From Fusarium oxysporum f. sp. lycopersici 4287 (Eukaryota > Ascomycota > Sordariomycetes > Hypocreales > Nectriaceae): a stretch of 64,000 nucleotides of DNA. The stretch covers positions 1 through 64,000 of the forward strand of contig NW_017264850.1 of assembly GCF_000149955.1 (NCBI RefSeq). The letters run 5' to 3'. A program made the position numbers and the translations under genes. The notes beneath the pieces are model-generated. The model made no database searches and was not told the origin of the DNA. It worked only from the letters and a program-made list of their open reading frames with translations. Position 1 is the stretch's first letter. Every line of letters begins with the position of its first letter. Positions 1-10,082 of the stretch are shown here, piece by piece.

Positions 1-623
1 TCTATCTCGCCCTATCTTTTTTTGCGAAGGACTCCGCCACGACGGCACTTCCGAGTGACGCTGCAGGCGAGATGAACCACGCCGTGATGGCTCGGCATAA
101 CCCCATGGTACCATAAGATGGGGACTTTGCGCAGCCAATATTACCGACCAAGCTGCCGATGAGGGAGATGAGAAAGATCGGGCGGCGGCCGTAGGTCTGT
201 CCAAGTGGTCTCCAGAACAACGGTGCGGCTCCAAGAACAACGATGAAGAGCGATGTAAGATAGCTAGCGCGCTGAACACTGATGTGAAAATCCTCGGCAA
301 TATCGACAAAGCCCGACTGGATTGCCGCGGCAGAGAATGTTGCCATCATAGAGTGGAATGACACGAGGAGTAAGTTCACCGTTCTCTGTGAGTGCGGAGG
401 ATGAATCAGATATCCATCTCTTGTAGGTGCTTCATGGGGTTCGAAAATATACCTTCCATTTCGGATGGTCGAAAGTCTCGACATTATCATCCAAATTTCC
501 TACGTCGACAGAGTTGTTCTCATCCTGTTCATGTAAATGTTAATAAAACGACGATGCAAATTCAAGGGATTGAAGCATACTACTTACATGTTGCTCGGAG
601 TGATCTACCACTGGTTTCGCCAT
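1..623 (-). CDS. MFS transporter, N-terminal part (runs off left edge)
   Basis: Membrane drug/metabolite:H+ antiporter of the major facilitator superfamily; only the first ~175 residues are in the window. I read exons 588-623 (start codon at 621-623, 12 codons) and <1-499, joined in phase 0 through an 88-nt intron with GTAAGT donor and TAG acceptor. Visible: hydrophilic N-terminus, first membrane helix (VNLLLVSFHSMMATFSAAAI), a second helix, and the loop GQTYGRRPIFL, which is the MFS motif A between helices 2 and 3. This layout fits the DHA1 family of fungal multidrug or metabolite exporters. Substrate cannot be told. It lies near aromatic-catabolism-like genes and is transcribed away from them. 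The family call is firm; the first small exon is a prediction. Confidence 0.8.
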
Positions 624-1348
624 GGTCTTATCGCCTCAGGGGGAGAGTCTGATGCAATGTCTTGGAACTGCCAGATAGTCAGTACTGGTGGCAATGATTG
701 AACAAGACTTAGATTTAGACACTCTTTATAAGACGAGACCCCGGAGATTCGAGACCCCATACCGCATCTTGCAATGCAGAATGGAGGCAGTGATCTACCC
801 CTGAGCGGATACTGACCAGTCGGAAGCTGATAAGCCGGTGGTAGGAATCTCAAGTCTGGGGAACCGGGGTAGACTAATAATCTATCTGGGGAACTGGACT
901 CTCCCCGCATTTGGCTTCAGAGCTACGTAATCAAACGGCTATATCGGCATCTTTCTAGCAGCAAAGCATATGGTAGGGGATTACAACATAGCTCTAACGG
1001 AAAACATTCTAGCCAGAAACCAGGGATCTATCTGGCCGGACATATTGCTCCCGAAGGTTCGGAAACGCAAGGCGAGGAGAGGTATCAAGTATGCCACCTG
1101 CGGTGACACCTATCTGGCTGCATGCACTGGATACTACGCCACGACAGGCTTCCAGTCAGTTGGGAGGTGGTATGAGTCTATGAGATAATGGCTTCGATGT
1201 ATTCAAAAAAAAACATTTTCAATGGAGATTTAAGTTCCTAAACCTTGTTTCACTATAGTAACACGATGGGCTAAGTGTTTGATTGGAGTCTTGCCTCGAT
1301 TGAAATTGGTTACTTTTGTACCATGATGGAAAATACACAATATCGGAT
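624..1348. other. Intergenic region, no supported gene
   Basis: About 725 bp between the MFS transporter start and the stop of the DUF3500 gene. A 72-codon open frame at 970-1188 and a 101-codon frame on the other strand show no domain, no intron context and no codon pattern suggesting a gene. No CCTCGG element is present. Confidence 0.5.
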
Positions 1349-2709
1349 CTAGTTCCCTCCTACCCATTCATAATTCTGAGTTTTGCCTGTGATTTGTGGC
1401 CTAAGAGCCATGCCATAATCTCCTCCATTGGGCATCCTTAGCAGAGTGTGAATGTGAAATCTTTTCGGCTCCTTATTGGTTAAGAAAACGCCCGAGTGAT
1501 GATCGAATTCGATGATGACTACAGGGCTTTGAAGACGATAGTAGAAAGGGTCGTCATCGTTGAAGCCGCCAATCCAGCAAAAATAAGTTTCATGATACCA
1601 AGAGCGGATTTGTGATAGACGACGTCTGCGTGCCTGCTCGGGGAGATATAGCAGGTATTCCGAAGCAATTTGAGTAACGAGATCCTGCAGTTCTATCGGT
1701 AGGTCGGAAACATGAACACCTTCATATGGGACAACTCGGTTATCGCGATATGCCCCGCAGAGGTGTCGCTGATCATCGTGGTTCCAGCGGCCTCGGGGCA
1801 TCGCTGGGTCCCTCATTAGCCGGTATATCTGCGCGCGAGACTGGAATTCTTCAGGAAGGCTCTGCATAAGTTGGAGCCCCAAGCTCTCTTCACGTCTCAT
1901 GATCTGCGTGCCGCTGAACTGGCCTTCGTCAATAATGTTTGGTTCGGCGCCTGTAAACCAGGGCGAAAGAATCATCTGCCTTTTATAGAAGAAGGCGTTT
2001 AGGCAGAGGTGATGACCATAGAACGAGAACCCCCAAGGACTTTCCAAAGAGACCGAACCAAAGAAAGCAAAGTTATAAGAAAACTCATTCATGATGGTTG
2101 GAACCTGGATAATCTCGCCTAAGAAGCCGTTGATACGCATAGCGGCAACGGCCTTCTCATAGCCCTCGGGAGATAGTGAAGCCTCTAAAAGCCCCATAGC
2201 TGCTTCGCGGAGATCCTGGGTTATCTCGTCGAGACGAATGCCCTTTGGGCTTAGCAGAAACTCTGGATTTGACCAAGTCCTCCATTCCGGAGAGTCAATG
2301 TGATAGTGAGAGTGTGTCTTTTGCTCTTGTGTCATCTTAGAGATGACCAAGTTGGCTGCTCTCACTATCTGTTTAATTGGCACATCATCGTCTTCAAGCT
2401 TATACAGGTCTCCCCTAACATTGCCTAGGGTAGTTTGCAGATCAGTATAACCGGGCCTTTCTCGGCAAATATGGCTTGTTACCAACCGTCGTTTGTCACG
2501 CCCTTGTACGGCTCGGTAAGTAGCTCTTTCCAATGCAGATACAACCCGTGGAGCCAAGGGGGATTCCCGTTCTTCTTGAAGGCGTCTGCATATTCATAAG
2601 CATCTTGCTTGCGCATAGACGTGAATCTGTCAATGCTTAAATCAGGAATGAACTCGCGAAAGGGAGTTTGATGGGTATCTGTGAAGACGTTCTCATTGCT
2701 TGGAGACAT
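1349..2709 (-). CDS. DUF3500 family protein
   Basis: Protein of the DUF3500 family, of unknown biochemical role. Two exons, 2483-2709 and 1349-2414, give 430 residues; the 68-nt intron (GTAACA donor, TTAG acceptor) restores the frame, though a neighbouring acceptor 11 nt away is also possible with a different donor. Family marks are near the C-terminus: a VVIIEFDHHSGVFLTN block followed by HIHTLLRMPNGGDYG, typical of DUF3500. A central aromatic-rich part (GFSFYGHHLCLN) also fits. No signal peptide or membrane segment is evident. Start chosen at the first ATG of the long upstream frame. Distance from neighbours suggests its own promoter. Function unassigned; I do not infer one. Confidence 0.75.
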
Positions 2710-3058
2710 TGTCTATTAAGATTGGGGGCTGGTTGGAAGTTGACTTGTGATGTGAAGCTGTCGTACTAGGTCAAACCGGATGACTTTACATATTCCCTAC
2801 CTAAATACATATACTTCCTTCAATTAGTCAAGCGCGACTCCAAAACATCCCGGTCGTCCAATCGGAACGAAGATAACCTGCCCCAGCTCAGAGTCGGGTT
2901 CGGGTAATTAAATTTTGATTGGATGAGCCCAAATTTTCCTTCCTACTACTCCAAGCATGGGAGCGGAATGCTGTTGTAATCGGCGACAAATAAAGAGGGC
3001 AACAATTGTTGTCAGAACTCTGAGCAACCCGTTCACGACAACAAGTTCCCAACTCAAG
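2710..3058. promoter_or_regulatory. Divergent promoter region, DUF3500 gene / FAH gene
   Basis: About 350 bp separating two divergently transcribed genes, so it must hold both promoters. I see no clear TATA box, no CCTCGG site and no repeat. Confidence 0.4.
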
Positions 3059-4166
3059 ATGTCTGCAAATCTGTTCAAACGTGAGTTTATTGAACAAGCG
3101 AAATATCCAGTTCGTGAACATTCTGACCAATGCAGGTCTTGTCCGCTTTGCGCCGAGATCAAACACTTCAGGTATCCTAATCGGACAGCCTGTGAAAGAC
3201 GAAATTGATGTCGGTTTGGCTCTCCGTAATGACACTGAAGTCCAGGTCGACGTCTTTTCAGGAACGTCAGTTTTAAATCCTGGCCAGAGCACTGGAAAGG
3301 TTGAGATCATTCACAAGATATTCTCGCCGCTGGCGGCTAACGAAGTTGGCACTATTCGCTGCATCGGGTTAAACGTGAGCAGCTCTTGACTTGTCAGATG
3401 GATGCAACAGACTACTTACACTATTTGCATTTAGTATAAGCGACATGCGGACGAAGTGTCAATGGAGCTGCCGCCAATCCCCACAATGTTTATGAAGCCG
3501 AGTACCGCGCTTGGAGACCCCTGGCCAACGCCGACTCTTATTCCTAAGATTTCGCAGAAGGACGGTACTAGTGACTTTGAATCAGAACTCGCTGTTATCC
3601 TTGGTAAGACCGCCAAGAATGTCTCGGAGGCGGAGGCAATGGAGTACGTTTTGGGATATTCTGCGTGCAATGACGTCTCAAGTCGTGAAAGCCAGCTTGC
3701 CCAGAGCCAATGGAACTTTTCCAAGGGCTTCGACGGTGCTTGCCCAATCGGTACGTGATCCTTTCTCTGCTCGGAGTTCAATACATGTTTGATACTGACC
3801 GCCGGCATAGGGCCGACACTTGTCTCTAAAGACTTGGTTCCAGATCCTACCAAGTTCAGGATTCGAGGATCGAAGAACGGAAAGGTCATGCAAGAATCCG
3901 AGCTTGAGTAAGGTTTTCGTCACTGGTTAAACAGATCTCTTAAGCTAATGTCGGGCTGCAGTGACCTGATCTTTGGGATTCCCCAGCTCATTGCCTTCCT
4001 TTCGCAGGGCACCACTCTGCCTGCTGGCACGGTCATTATTACAGGAACCCCTGCAGGAGTGGGTATGGGAAGAACACCTAAGGAGAGACTTGACGCTGGA
4101 GACGAGTTCCATGTTGAGATCCTGCCGCATATTGGTACCTTGGTTAGTATATTCCAGAACGAATGA
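3059..4166 (+). CDS. Fumarylacetoacetate hydrolase (FAH) family enzyme
   Basis: Metal-dependent C-C hydrolase, isomerase or decarboxylase acting on beta-dicarbonyl acids from aromatic ring fission. Five exons, 3059-3080, 3136-3374, 3435-3750, 3811-3907 and 3962-4166, fit in phase with consensus splice sites (GTGAGT, GTGAGC, GTACGT, GTAAGG) and give 292 residues, normal for the family. Catalytic-domain marks: NDVSSRESQ with preceding YVLGYSACND, the E/E metal region FESELAVILGK, and the C-terminal block LPAGTVIITGTPAGVGMG, characteristic of FAH proteins. No targeting signal is seen, so probably cytosolic. It lies beside a salicylate-hydroxylase-like flavoprotein and a regulator, which suggests aromatic catabolism. 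Exact substrate cannot be read from sequence. Confidence 0.9.
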
Positions 4167-4507
4167 TCGCTTGGAATGGTAGCATGACAGGCAGACACAC
4201 ATCGAACTAAGCATAGCCTTTCTGTTTCTGGGCTTTTTATATTATAAAACATGACATCCTAACTTTAGTGGAAAGAACATCTGAATAATCCATAATTGTC
4301 ATTTCATGTCTAATCTAGTTTATGAGTCGCTATCCAGAACACTTAAAATTGGCAATATTTGATGTAATAGAAGGCTCACCGTTCTTTTGTTATTGAAATA
4401 TAATGTTGTATAAGTGTTTGCATAAGTCGTCAATTGTTGCTGTTATTTTTATGAAAAGAAAACTCTCATAAAGATCATCTAATAATAGTACCGTCATGAC
4501 TCTGGCT
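4167..4507. other. Convergent 3' intergenic region
   Basis: AT-rich 340 bp between two gene ends facing each other (FAH gene on + and the 120-residue gene on -). Presumably holds both polyadenylation regions. No repeat or motif seen. Confidence 0.4.
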
Positions 4508-4997
4508 TCAACTATCCAATAATAGAGGAAATTGTTCCTTTAGATGCTCAACTACAGCCTGAGGTCCACCCTCGACCTGCAACCCCTGAGGTATAGCGTA
4601 TGTCTTGATTCCAGGGATGATAGATTTCGCTGTCTCCCTCATCTCGGTACTCTCTTCCTCCGTCCACATAGAAGCGCAGCACTACAGGATATTAGCAATG
4701 AATTGGAAATGAAGTTGTGGTGGCTGTCAAGATACGCACAAGAATGTCTGGCTTGAGCTCCTTCACCTTAGATGCTACCTCGCTTTTATCTGAAACGCTT
4801 GTCAACATCGCCTCTAGGATTATCTAACCATCCAGTGATGCGTCCCTGCCAAACGTACCAAAGCAATTGCCAACATGCTCGATTCTGTAGCGAGTCTTGA
4901 GTTCCTCAACAACTTGGCCAATGACCTTCTTGGCTCTCTCAGGCACATTGTTGACAGTGAGAAGGCGGAAGGTTCTGCTGGGAGTTGATGCAGACAT
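4508..4997 (-). CDS. Conserved-looking small protein, 120 residues, function unknown
   Basis: Not covered by one long open frame, but three exons (4859-4997, 4740-4789, 4508-4681) join perfectly in phase with consensus introns of 69 and 58 nt (GTACGT...TTTCAG and GTGCGT...TGTAG), which is strong evidence of a real gene. The product starts MSASTPSRTFRLLTVNNVPE, has an alternating beta/alpha look (RLLTVNN, then an amphipathic helix, a CCASMWT strand-turn, TYAIPQGLQV, and a final helix) and ends LLLDS. This resembles a compact Rossmann-like fold, but I do not recognise the family. No signal peptide, membrane helix or metal motif is visible. It converges on the FAH gene, which makes a link to that pathway possible but unproven. 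Confidence 0.65.
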
Positions 4998-5684
4998 GAT
5001 GAGAGAAAATGGCTTTTAGATCTTTGAAAAGATGGGGGGAGTGAAAGGCTTCTTTTGGGTCAGATATTATACACGCCAAGCCCACGTGCTACAGTGTTGT
5101 ACTCCACTTGAGTCTACCCTAAAGAGGCTTCTGGGACTTGAACGTTCCGGCGATATCATGTCACCAAGGTCCGGCCCCGATGTCGGGAGCCATTTCGCTT
5201 CCCTGGAAGCATAGAATGGGAGACTGCTGAGGGAGTCGGTTTCCGAGCCGCGCGTACCTGCGGAGAGATGGCTAGCTTCGTTGTGCATGCTGACGAGGTT
5301 CCCATTGGCCGTCGGGTAGACTCAAGCCGATTGGCTAGGAGCCCACAACCCGGAGGCTACCCTGTCGCCCCAGATAAATTCATTGACCAGAAACCCGAAA
5401 GTCGCTATCGGAATTCGACAAGTAAAATTTGGATCATACGTAGTATTTGTTCCGTTCAACCGGGTAGAGTAAGTGACCTCTAATTACGCGCTCAAATCAA
5501 CGAGCGACTCTCTATTCCCCATGACTAACTGTTGCAAGCAGATACCAGACCCCCCATCAACGCTTTTCCCACTAAGCCTCCCGCGTTCTCCCAACATAAA
5601 CCATCCATTATTCGATTGAGTTGGTGTAATTTGATCTCTCAATCAAATTCGACACTTAGTACCTATCGTCAGAGATACACCAGC
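4998..5684. promoter_or_regulatory. Intergenic promoter region with one copy of a dispersed ~75-bp repeat
   Basis: About 690 bp between the divergent small gene and the flavoprotein gene. It contains, around 5105-5178, a segment closely matching one at 12096-12168 upstream of the P450 gene (see the repeat entries). An open frame beginning at 5532 continues in frame into the flavoprotein, but its residues look like untranslated leader rather than protein. Confidence 0.5.
5105..5178 (+). repeat. Dispersed promoter repeat, copy 1
   Basis: Starts with CACTTGA, includes AGAGGCTTCTGG, and ends with a nearly invariant 24-base block beginning ATATCATGTCACC and ending GGCCCCG. The same blocks in the same order occur at 12096-12168 with a few substitutions and one small gap. 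Seen directly by comparison of the two stretches. Role unknown: shared regulatory module or remnant of a mobile element. Confidence 0.75.
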
Positions 5685-7081
5685 ATGTCTCTAATAGACT
5701 CTCGAGTTGTTATCGTCGGTGCAGGCATGGGCGGCCTGACCTGCGCGTTAGCGCTGGCAAAGAAAGGGTTCAAAGACATTGAGGTCTACGAAAGTGCTTC
5801 TGATCTAGGATTCGTTGGCGCTGGTATCCAACTGGCTCCTAACCTAGTTAGAATCCTGACGCGTCTGGGGTGTTGGGATTCTGTAGGGGCCGAGGCAACA
5901 GATGTCAAGGAGACCAGCATCAGGGGTGAGTGAAAATGCACCTTTTTGGAAATGGGTCGTTACTGAAAACTACTTGCACAGATGGCGCTTCTAATAGGGA
6001 GCTGACACATGTCTACATGCCCGACATTCGCAAAAAGTATGGGTATCCCCATTGCACGGGACACCGGGCTTCCTTGGCCGGAAGTCTCTACGAGGGTTGC
6101 AAGAAGGAATCTGGCATTAAATTCAAATTTGGACATACCCTCCAGAGCGTTGATACTTTCTCGCCAGATGTCAAGTTTACCGTCAAGCCAAGGGACGGCG
6201 AGGCGTACCAGGCCACTGCGGATGTCTTTTTGGCAGCGGATGGCATCAAGTCCGTTGCACGCAGCGCACTCCTCTCGCAAGCCGGAGTTGTCATGGACAC
6301 TGAAGATACTGGACAGGCTGCCTACCGTGTTCTTCTGTCTCGGGAGGACATGGCTTCCGACCCCGAGATGATGGAGCTCCTAGACAGTAATCAGGTCACT
6401 CGATGGATTGGTGAGAAGCGACACTGGATCGCCTACCCAATTGCGTCCCGTACCATCTACAACATGTCATCCATCCAACCTGACACGAATTTCGCAGACG
6501 CGCCATCCATGACTTATACAACCAAGGGCTCCAAGAGCGCCATGCTGGATGTCTTCTCCGACTTTTGTCCTCTTATCCAGCGTATGCTGAATCTCGTCCC
6601 GGACGGTGAGGTCTGCGAATGGAAATTGCGCTCGCACAAGCCCTTACCCACGTGGAGCTATGGTTCTCTAGCCTTGATGGGCGATGCATGCCATCCCACC
6701 CTGCCCCATCTCAACCAGGGAGCGGCACAAGCTGTTGAAGACGCCGTTGTCCTAGCCGAGGTGCTTGCCAGAGTACCTGTTAGGTCACCCGAGGCCATTA
6801 ACAGGAGCCTCAAAGTCTATGAGCTGCTGCGCAAGGATCGCACGACGATGCTCGTTGACCTCGCAGCGCAATCCGGAAAGGCTCTCCATCTCGGCGAAGG
6901 AGAGAAGAAGGCGGAGCGCGACAGACTGTTTGCTGCAAATAAGACCAATGGCGGCAAAGTACCGGATAAGTGGGCGTCGCCAGAGGTGCAAGAGATGATC
7001 TATTCACATGACTGCATCAGTTTAGTTGCCGAGAAGTTTGATGAGCTGTATCGTGAGCTCGAGACTAAGCCCAGCGCGTGA
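5685..7081 (+). CDS. FAD-dependent monooxygenase, salicylate-hydroxylase-like
   Basis: Class A flavoprotein hydroxylase, which hydroxylates (or decarboxylatively hydroxylates) aromatic or related rings with NAD(P)H and O2. Exons 5685-5925 and 5982-7081 (56-nt intron, GTGAGT...ACAG) give 446 residues, the usual size. Landmarks: ADP-binding VVIVGAGMGGL at residues 8-18; an LAADGIKS block (the DG motif) near residue 190; ALMGDACHP, the GD motif that binds FAD ribityl, near residue 315, followed by GAAQAVEDAVVL. I prefer the ATG at 5685, directly before the dinucleotide fold, over in-frame ATGs upstream such as 5532. No signal peptide. With the neighbouring FAH hydrolase, MFS transporter and Zn2Cys6 regulator it suggests an aromatic acid pathway. 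Precise substrate unknown. Confidence 0.9.
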
Positions 7082-7109
7082 CAAGTTCTTTTATTTCAGT
7101 TAGTTTACA

Positions 7110-9769
7110 TTAAATGAACCCTAGTACATCAAATTCGTTTGGCCCAAAGTTTGGCCCTAACCAGTTCCCATAAATTAGGTCATTTTCGTTGACCTGTGTA
7201 AAGAAATCGATGCTATCATCCAAGATGAGACTGGGCCCGCTCGTACTGCCATTCTCCACTGTTGGTAGTGTTTGGCCGCTTGGAATCCCCCGTGCACCCA
7301 CTGGGATCGTGTCCGCTGGCTCGAGTTCTGCTGCTTTATCGCCTGGTCCTAGTGCTATCAAGGTCAAGATGTTAGTAAACAATAATTATCACGCGAAGAA
7401 GGCCTTGCACATAGACTCACACATTCCTCTTAACAGCTGAACATATCGAAATATACGGCGATATGCGTTGATGCTCATAGCACTTGCCACACCGATTGCC
7501 TTCAAAGTGCCCAGACACTCATTCAACAACTCATCCATTGAGTTCACAGACGAGACTTGTTTCGTGATGAATTCTGCACCTTGGCATCCCGAGGCAAGCC
7601 AGAAACCGAAAACGTGCAATGTGGTTGTTAAAGCTGGGGCAACTCTTGGTTAGAAGGGGCTATGATATTGGTTCACAGGCGTCCTCACCACAATAGTTGC
7701 AAGTCCACCAGATCGCATTCTCTCGAAAGAATGGTTCTTGCCTTTGTAAAATGTCGCTGATCAGTCGGTGGAGCTCTAATACATGCTGGAAATCGGCTTT
7801 CAGTATAGCGGCAATATTATCTCGCAGGAGCTCTGAATCGCAATCTGGTGATTTCCTGGTGATTGAGCGCAGCACGGCTACGAGAAGAGGCCCGCATGTC
7901 ATCAATTGCGTTCGGTAATAATAGATCGCGAGCAATATCGTGGGTCGAGATGCTTTGAAGTTAGCAGGCGACCAGGCATCGCGGTCTGCGATAGTCTCCA
8001 GGATTCTAGATGGCAGGGCGTTTTGCCGCCAACGGCCCATCTCTAATGAAAGCTTGGTAGTCTTCTCCAAGAGCTCGTGTAGGCTGAGAGGAGTCACAGG
8101 ACTCATGTTAGAATCGTGAACTTCCTCCAAGGCTCGTCCCATAATCTGATGTAAAGTTCTTGGTTCTGTCAGTCACGTTGTGCTCTTCGTTCAAAGGAAT
8201 ATTCTTACGTTAGGTCGCGGAAGTGATCTACCATGCTATTGCGATAGGACGAATCGATGTCATCAACATAACTCTTGGAAGAAAGCAGTTCCACAAGTTC
8301 CATACGAACGTGGGATGAAGGTATTAAACAAGGCTGACCGAGAGCGGAAGAAACAATTCTGCTTATTATTAACAAGATTGACTCCGTGTAGTTATCTACA
8401 TACTAACCTATCCTGATTCACCACGGCAAACCAAAGCCGGGATTTGAGCTCTTTTTCTTCAGGCACATTATGACTGTAAGAAATCGGAGCATGAAGTCCC
8501 AATTGATAGGCGACTTTGACTGAAAGACAGTGAATTGTCAAGCTTTCAGTAGAACGTTGGCTGTTCTGCTGATACAGAGCCAGGAGCAAAAGCGTCTGAA
8601 CTGCCAAATATCAGTGATTTGTAAGTCTCATTTGTGGACAATGCTACACACGTAACCTCGAGCTCGACACGCAAAGCGCTTCAGGATCAAGTAAACCCAA
8701 TGTCTGGCGGTAGTACGTCTCTGGTGAGTGCTCCTGGGTAACAGACAGGGCGAAAGCAAACACTATGTTGAGTAATGCCAGCATCGGCCTTATTGATCTC
8801 GGAGTATTGCCAGCTCTGTTCAACACCTCATCGAGACCGGATATCAAACTAGCTTCACTGATGTAAGGAAGCAGGCTCCCTACAGTGTCAGAGAATTGAA
8901 TTATCCATCTAACAGCGATTTGACGCTCAGGAAGCAAGTCAGTGCCAACACGATCAGTACCATATCCTGGAACTGAAGAGGAAGGGGGGTCTGGTAGTGG
9001 ACCGTATTCCGTGTTAGCCTGACTATTCCGGAGACGCTCAGGATGGAGGAGAAGGCCGGAACTCGTCCCAACTTTGGTAACGATTTCATTTAGAGACCAG
9101 AAGATTGCATGGTTCGAGCTCGATCCTAGGATGTGATTAATAGACTGTGACCCAGAATCAGAGTGAGTAGCGCGTATCTACCAAAGTAGCATGACCCGGA
9201 TGGACGATCAAAGACACCAGCTGCCAACACATCAATTCGCGGCTCCGCTTGTCGACTGAGATTCTCTTGGACACTGCATGTTGGTCGCCGAACTGAGCTC
9301 ACACTCGCCGGTGTATGCACGGCGCCGCCTTCTCCTGTGGGTGTTCCAATTGACTGAAACGACAGTTGTTCTTGTTGCTCCAGCGTGATGCACGATGATC
9401 CCGCAGTTGATTGCTGCTGGGGTTCTCTGGCACTGTTTCTTGACCCTGAAGTTGCCCTATCTCTCTTGTCAGAATACCCAGCCATCAACAAGCAACACAA
9501 TGCGCAGAGCTACAAGACTGACCGACGTTCTGCTCGGCGATTCAAACGTTTATCTCCTCCAGTATGAGAGTAGACACAGACCAGATTGTGCTTCTCACAT
9601 CTTTGGCATCTGGGGTTACTACTGTCGCACTTACGATGCCATTTAGCTACTTAAGATGAAAGAGCAGACCATGCATATGTTCTCTTACCTTGGATTTGGA
9701 TTGCCGACATGGGTCACATGCGATAGCAGCGCGTGGTCTTTTCGTCACTGAACGGCTGCTATAATTCAT
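7110..9769 (-). CDS. Zn2Cys6 fungal transcription factor
   Basis: Nuclear DNA-binding regulator. The Zn2Cys6 cluster is split by the first intron: exon 1 (ending at 9689) carries ACDPCRQSKSK and exon 2 (from 9629) carries CDSSNPRCQRCEKHNLVC, together C-x2-C-x6-C-x6-C-x2-C-x6-C. Downstream frames match a fungal_trans regulatory domain: LGLHAPISYSHN with KSRLWFAVVNQDR around 8390-8600, and helical C-terminal segments around 7660-8142. At least seven introns are implied; I did not fix every boundary. Start taken at the ATG ending at 9769, close to the zinc cluster; an in-frame ATG ends at 9892. The stop at 7110 is only 28 nt beyond the stop of the convergent flavoprotein gene, which is a plausible target by position. 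Confidence 0.85.
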
Positions 9770-10025
9770 TGCGCGGCTTGGACGCCCGAGTGCATTAAGG
9801 AACGAAGAGCCCTGCAAAGGAGCGAGCGGGGGTCTGGCCTCCAGCCGAAGATTCGCGGGTGAGTGTTGATCCGCGTCGCCCCACTTCGCCACCGTGTAAA
9901 CGACGATGCCTAGCAGCCCTATCTCTAGAAATCCTATTTCCTGCCGTTGTCCGGGTTAGACGTCATGAGTATGGATTGTTTTAATAAGTATTATAAAGGG
10001 AGTCTAGCGATTAAATATCTTATCT

Positions 10026-10080
10026 TTAATATTAACTTCTTTAATTCTTTAAGTACACAGATTAAAGAAGTTAATATTAA
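10026..10080. repeat. Perfect 20-bp inverted repeat (hairpin)
   Basis: Arms 10026-10045 and 10061-10080 are exact reverse complements, separated by 15 nt. The arms are AT-rich. The right arm ends 2 bp before the stop codon of the unknown gene at 10083, so on that transcript the hairpin would open the 3' untranslated region. It could be a 3'-end structure or the core of a small degenerate transposon. Confidence 0.85.
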
Positions 10081-10082
10081 CC

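Noticed and set aside
970..1188. 72-codon open frame on the + strand
   Set aside because: No domain, no splice context, composition like surrounding non-coding DNA; expected by chance.
5532..5684. In-frame N-terminal extension of the flavoprotein from the ATG at 5532
   Set aside because: Fifty-one residues of leader-like composition precede the dinucleotide fold; family members start a few residues before it.
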